19,619 nt of DNA from Bacteroidales bacterium (GTDB lineage: Bacteria > Bacteroidota > Bacteroidia > Bacteroidales > FEN-979), in the NCBI GenBank assembly GCA_023231065.1, contig JALNWE010000057.1, positions 1 to 19,619 of the forward strand. Direction: 5' to 3'. The notes under the pieces are model-generated. The model made no database searches. It was not told the DNA's origin and saw nothing but the letters and a program-made list of their open reading frames with translations. Below are positions 16,427-19,619 of this stretch, piece by piece. The translations under genes were made by a program, and so were the position numbers. Every line of letters starts with the position of its first letter. Within the stretch, counting starts at the first letter, position 1.

Positions 16427-17621
16427 GAATATAATTATTGATGATATTTGGTTGCCCCGTGAGTTTTTCCGGGGAATCCGTGAGTTTGAAACATGGGATC
16501 CATCCTGATGCTTCATCGGGTTTCGCCTCCGTCATTTTAATAACCATGTTCAATGGTTTTATACGGATGCCATCGTTTCCGATAATGTCGTTGGTGATCC
16601 AGGTGCCGATTCCATAGACCGAAAATATCTTATTCCTGACCGCATTTTCAATATTGGAAATTTTTTCGAAGGTATCGATGGCATCAGAAAAAACAAGGGT
16701 TTTGGGAATCAAACCGTTGGGTAAAATGATTTTTTTATCCTGGTAATGGGCAATGGCTTTATGGGCAAAGATCACCGGATCCCCTGAATCCTGACGAATG
16801 CCATCAAAAAGCTTTGAAAAGAAAAGATCAAAGTCCCTGAAAAAAACGTCGGTCGTAAAAGTGTCAGTCAAGGCAATACCGAGGGCTCCATGATATGTTT
16901 CAACCCATTTTTCAAGCGCCATTTTGGTGGCCATGCGAACGCCGTACCTGGCTGCATGAAACATAAACCATTCATGCGCCTGTGTTCCGCTGGCAGGGAT
17001 TGCAAATTTCCGTGCGAACATCACGTTGCTGGTCCCCTTGATTGTTTCCGGCGCTGTTTTTAGAAATAATCCAATGACTTTTTCCTGGACAAGTTTTGAT
17101 TTTCTCCTGCGTGTGCCAAATTCAATGACAGCGATATGCATGGATGCAAAATGGCGGAATTTTTCTTCCCACCGGGAGCTATTCGGGCCAACCGCATCGG
17201 GGATCCCGGAAATCCGATAGTATAGCTCAGATATGCAAGCCATTAATGGAACTTCCCAAAGAATTGTTTTGTGCCAGAATCCTTCAATGATGACATCCAG
17301 TTTGCCCCCGGTCTGCCGGATCTTTACTTCATCCGGGTCGAACCGAAATGCCCTGAGATATTCAATATAAGCCGCGTCAAACCATGGGTTTTTCCGGGTC
17401 ATGTACCCCTCTATTTCTCCCGTAAACTGAATCTCTTCAAAACAGTGGATCTGTTCTTTCAGCAATTCACCGAAACCAGGAGGAAACTCAATGGCTGGAT
17501 CCCTTACAATCAGAGAATACTTTACCTTTGCTTCAGGATAGAATTTCAGGACGGCATATTGCATAAAAAACTTATAAGCATCCTGATCGTCAAAATCGGT
17601 TATAATGGAGGGAAATTTCAT
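16410..17621 (-). CDS. pncB: nicotinate phosphoribosyltransferase
   Basis: This 403-residue enzyme converts nicotinate and PRPP to nicotinate mononucleotide in NAD salvage (Preiss-Handler route), with ATP hydrolysis. Family marks are TDFDDQDAYKFFM (8-20), FGTRRR (168-173), SGTQAHEWFMFHA (211-223) with the phosphorylatable His at 216, and FDGIRQDSGDP in the PRPP-binding half. The length fits the E. coli-type enzyme of about 400 residues. It is the first gene of a two-gene minus-strand unit, overlapping the exported phosphoesterase. It is divergent from a nicotinamidase-like gene, with 119 bases between the starts that must hold both promoters. I found no exact TAnnTTTG there. Confidence 0.95.
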   Translation of the reverse strand: MKFPSIITDFDDQDAYKFFMQYAVLKFYPEAKVKYSLIVRDPAIEFPPGFGELLKEQIHCFEEIQFTGEIEGYMTRKNPWFDAAYIEYLRAFRFDPDEVKIRQTGGKLDVIIEGFWHKTILWEVPLMACISELYYRISGIPDAVGPNSSRWEEKFRHFASMHIAVIEFGTRRRKSKLVQEKVIGLFLKTAPETIKGTSNVMFARKFAIPASGTQAHEWFMFHAARYGVRMATKMALEKWVETYHGALGIALTDTFTTDVFFRDFDLFFSKLFDGIRQDSGDPVIFAHKAIAHYQDKKIILPNGLIPKTLVFSDAIDTFEKISNIENAVRNKIFSVYGIGTWITNDIIGNDGIRIKPLNMVIKMTEAKPDEASGWIPCFKLTDSPEKLTGQPNIINNYIHELYI

Positions 17622-17740
17622 ACGCTGACAATCTTATGGTTGATCAGGTTAGTGAAAAATCTGTTTATTGGGCAGGGTAAAGGGCAAGCTATCATGGATA
17701 ACAAGTTTTTATCAAATATTTTAAGGTCAGGAACAAATAT

Positions 17741-18430
17741 ATGAAGATCAATTGTAAGGAGGTGAAAAAAGTTGCTGTGGTTTTTAATGAGACCGCTTCA
17801 CTCCATGTGGAGCCTCAAAAAGGTTTTACGCCACTATGTCCTGACGAACTACCCGTGCCCGAAGGGGATCAAATAGTTCCTGAACTTAAAGGTCAGAACA
17901 GGATGGCAGCCTACCGGACTATTTCCAAGGAAATTCATCCTCCCAATGCGATCTGGATTGCCACAAAGGATAATCCTCAATTTGATCCAATCGGGGGCGA
18001 AAACGTCGATCTTCGTTGGAACCCTCATTGTATATCAGGCACAAAAGGAGTTGAGATGATCGATGGGCTGGAGCCAGTCACCAGCTATGATTTCATTGTT
18101 GTAAAAGGTTTTGAGCCCGATATGCATCCTTATTCAGCCTGTTATCATGACATTCAAAAAAAAATCGCGACTGGTCTTATTGAATGGTACAAATCGAAAA
18201 ACATCAAATCGGTGATCGTGGGAGGATTAGCTACAAATTATTGCGTGGCAGAGACTTGCAAAGACCTGTCTGTCGCCGGGTTCCGGGTTATACTGAACCT
18301 TGGCGGTTGCAGGGGGATCGGGACAAAGGAAGAAGTTGAAAGAAGCGTTGAAATTCTTATACATGATTATAAGGTGATCCCTGTTAATTCATATCTGGAT
18401 ATTGAAGTAATAGATCTCATTGACAGATAA
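17741..18430 (+). CDS. nicotinamidase/isochorismatase-like hydrolase with altered active site
   Basis: This 229-residue cysteine-hydrolase-fold protein retains the Cys nucleophile (C168 in GGLATNYCVAET), the catalytic Lys (K122 in FIVVKGFEP) and PQKGFTPLCP...ELPVPEG typical of nicotinamidases. Two differences stand out. The catalytic Asp that normally sits two residues before Gln is Glu (E24 in VEPQKGF), and the metal-binding DWH motif reads D77-N78-P79, losing a His ligand. The later metal His (H96 in WNPHC) remains. Beside pncB the expected reaction is nicotinamide to nicotinate plus ammonia, but these changes make activity and substrate uncertain. The start ATG 17741 has GGTCAGGA about 10 bases upstream. 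Its end is convergent with the small gene at 18463. Confidence 0.8.
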   Translation: MKINCKEVKKVAVVFNETASLHVEPQKGFTPLCPDELPVPEGDQIVPELKGQNRMAAYRTISKEIHPPNAIWIATKDNPQFDPIGGENVDLRWNPHCISGTKGVEMIDGLEPVTSYDFIVVKGFEPDMHPYSACYHDIQKKIATGLIEWYKSKNIKSVIVGGLATNYCVAETCKDLSVAGFRVILNLGGCRGIGTKEEVERSVEILIHDYKVIPVNSYLDIEVIDLIDR

Positions 18431-18462
18431 AAAATCCCGGACAGGTTTTACGAAATAATCCC

Positions 18463-18756
18463 TCAGATCATATTTTCAATGTTCCATACAAAAGCCCTTA
18501 ATCCCTGGGCTTCCACTGATGCATTGAGCGATTGGAGCTGGGAGAGCAAGGGAGATACATTGGCATCTTCGGTTATGATCAGGTAAGCATTATTAAGCTC
18601 AGGCCATGTATGGGTCCCGACATGGGGCGGTCCCTTATCTGATCCGTTTCCGGCGATACCGGTCCACTGTGTAAATCCCCTGATAATTAACTGGTCCAAG
18701 ATTTCCTTAACCTGCCCTGAGAGCGATTGATTATATACCACAAATACTGCTTTCAT
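18463..18756 (-). CDS. PG0541-like small transporter-associated (PII-like) protein
   Basis: This 97-residue soluble protein starts with MKAVFVVYNQSLSGQVKEIL and contains RGFTQWTGIAGNGSDKGPP and GTHTWPELNNAYLI. The pattern and its place right after an RND permease gene match the PG0541 family of transporter-associated proteins, which I recall as PII/CutA-like in fold. It lies 4 bases after the permease stop, so it is co-translated. A regulatory or sensory role for the pump is inference. No ATP-binding or metal-binding residues can be assigned by eye. Confidence 0.75.
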   Translation of the reverse strand: MKAVFVVYNQSLSGQVKEILDQLIIRGFTQWTGIAGNGSDKGPPHVGTHTWPELNNAYLIITEDANVSPLLSQLQSLNASVEAQGLRAFVWNIENMI

Positions 18757-18760
18757 ATTT

Positions 18761-19619
18761 TCAGACGTTTTCGTTTAAAAGTTTTATTTGCCTTTTACGC
18801 GACCGTTTGATTTTCCCGACGCCAAAAATAGTATAGATGGTAGGGATCAAAACAAGCGTTACAAGCGTTGAGAAGGTCAGGCCACATAAGATTGCAATGG
18901 CCATGGGTTTCCACATTTCCGAACCGCTTCCCGTTGCGGCGATCATAGGGATCATGGCTAAAATCATCGTTAAAGAGGTCATTAAAACAGGTCTGATCCT
19001 TGACCGTCCTGCCGTGATCACTGCATTTTTCAATGAAAGTCCCCGGTCCACCTGTAAGTTGGTGTAGTCCACCAGAATGATCCCATTCTTTACCACGATA
19101 CCGATCAGCATGACGGCCCCAATCAATGAGATGACATTGATTGTCGAATGGAAGATGAACAATCCCAGGAAAACGCCGGTAAAGGCAAACGGGATGGAAA
19201 ACATGATGATAAAAGGTTCGGTGAGCGATTCGAACTGAGACGACATTACGATATACACGAGTATCAATGACAGGAGTATCAGGGTGATTAAACTTTTGAA
19301 AGAATCAGCCATATTTTCGGCGCTGCCGCCATAATCGATGGAAACATCATTGGGAATATCCATTTTTGGGTATTCTTTTTCAAGCGCTGCCTGTACAGTC
19401 CCTAAATCGGTGCCTGAAAGCGCGGCCGAAACGGTAACCACACGCACTTTGTTTTCCCGCTCAATATTTGGGGGTGAATAAAACCGTTTCAGAGTGGTGA
19501 TTTCGCTTAATTTGATCAGTTTTCCCTGGGGTGTCATGATGCTGATATTGGCGATATCTTCGGTTGACTGTCTGAATTTTTTATCATAACGGACGATTAC
19601 ATCGTATTCGTTTCCTTCC
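18761..19619 (-). CDS. RND efflux transporter permease, C-terminal part (runs off window edge)
   Basis: Only the last 285 residues of a roughly 1000-residue inner-membrane permease are present; the frame stays open to the right edge, so the start lies outside. The visible part begins at the end of the periplasmic pore domain (GNEYDVIVRYD, LSEITTLKRFY). It continues through the last transmembrane helices with MSSQFESLTEPFIIMFSIP, GIVVKNGIILVDY, RIRPVLMTSLTMILAMIP and GSEMWKPMAI, which are marks of the AcrB/MdtB-type HAE1 family. It should work with a membrane-fusion protein and TolC-like channel encoded upstream outside the window. The exported compound cannot be told from this end. The small PG0541-like gene follows directly. 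Confidence 0.92.
   Translation of the reverse strand, partial: EGNEYDVIVRYDKKFRQSTEDIANISIMTPQGKLIKLSEITTLKRFYSPPNIERENKVRVVTVSAALSGTDLGTVQAALEKEYPKMDIPNDVSIDYGGSAENMADSFKSLITLILLSLILVYIVMSSQFESLTEPFIIMFSIPFAFTGVFLGLFIFHSTINVISLIGAVMLIGIVVKNGIILVDYTNLQVDRGLSLKNAVITAGRSRIRPVLMTSLTMILAMIPMIAATGSGSEMWKPMAIAILCGLTFSTLVTLVLIPTIYTIFGVGKIKRSRKRQIKLLNENV

Noticed and set aside
17271..17744. 157-residue + strand frame antisense to pncB
   Set aside because: It overlaps a clear nicotinate phosphoribosyltransferase and the divergent promoter gap; no domain or start signal supports it.

Overview
The window looks like a chromosomal segment of a member of the Bacteroidota, most likely an anaerobic or sediment-type Bacteroidales/Marinilabiliales relative. 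The reasons are the type IX secretion (T9SS) C-terminal sorting domains, a CarboxypepD_reg/DUF5686-type outer-membrane protein, a LytS/LytTR two-component pair, a DUF4833 protein, weak or absent Shine-Dalgarno sites, and a Bacteroidota-type TAnnTTTG promoter box. This taxonomic call is inference from gene content. No phylogenetic marker beyond one tRNA is present.

Layout. (1) 4-130: tRNA-Lys(CTT) followed by a strong hairpin. (2) 310-2098: a LytS-like membrane histidine kinase overlapping a LytTR response regulator. (3) 2136-9091: seven closely packed + strand genes forming an inositol-lipid cluster. They encode myo-inositol-phosphate synthase, a PgpA-like lipid phosphatase, a GtrA-like membrane protein, a large DUF5686 outer-membrane protein, a CDP-alcohol phosphatidyltransferase (probable phosphatidylinositol-phosphate synthase), a DUF4833 protein and a PAP2/AUR1-like enzyme (probable inositol-phosphorylceramide synthase). 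(4) 9099-9554: a convergent cold-shock-domain protein with a good promoter box. (5) 9555-10018: a 464-base non-coding region with an imperfect inverted repeat. (6) 10019-12732: two translationally coupled secreted proteins, a small T9SS cargo and a Cthe_2159-like beta-helix carbohydrate-binding protein. (7) 12977-15502: a large secreted clan GH-A-like glycoside hydrolase with a T9SS sorting domain. (8) 15533-18430: an NAD-metabolism group with an exported ADPRibase-Mn-type metallophosphoesterase, nicotinate phosphoribosyltransferase and a divergently read nicotinamidase-like protein with an altered active site. (9) 18463-19619: a PG0541-like small protein and the C-terminal end of an RND efflux permease that continues past the window edge.

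How they work together. The cluster in (3) supplies a plausible full route: glucose-6-phosphate to inositol-3-phosphate, to phosphatidylinositol phosphate (with CDP-diacylglycerol), to phosphatidylinositol, to inositol phosphorylceramide. It also holds three genes of unclear role (GtrA-like, DUF5686, DUF4833) that could move or present the lipid. The gene for the committed lipid step contains a run of ten G residues. A slip of one base either way would stop translation before the catalytic motif, so inositol-lipid synthesis may be phase variable. This is the most interesting observation in the window.
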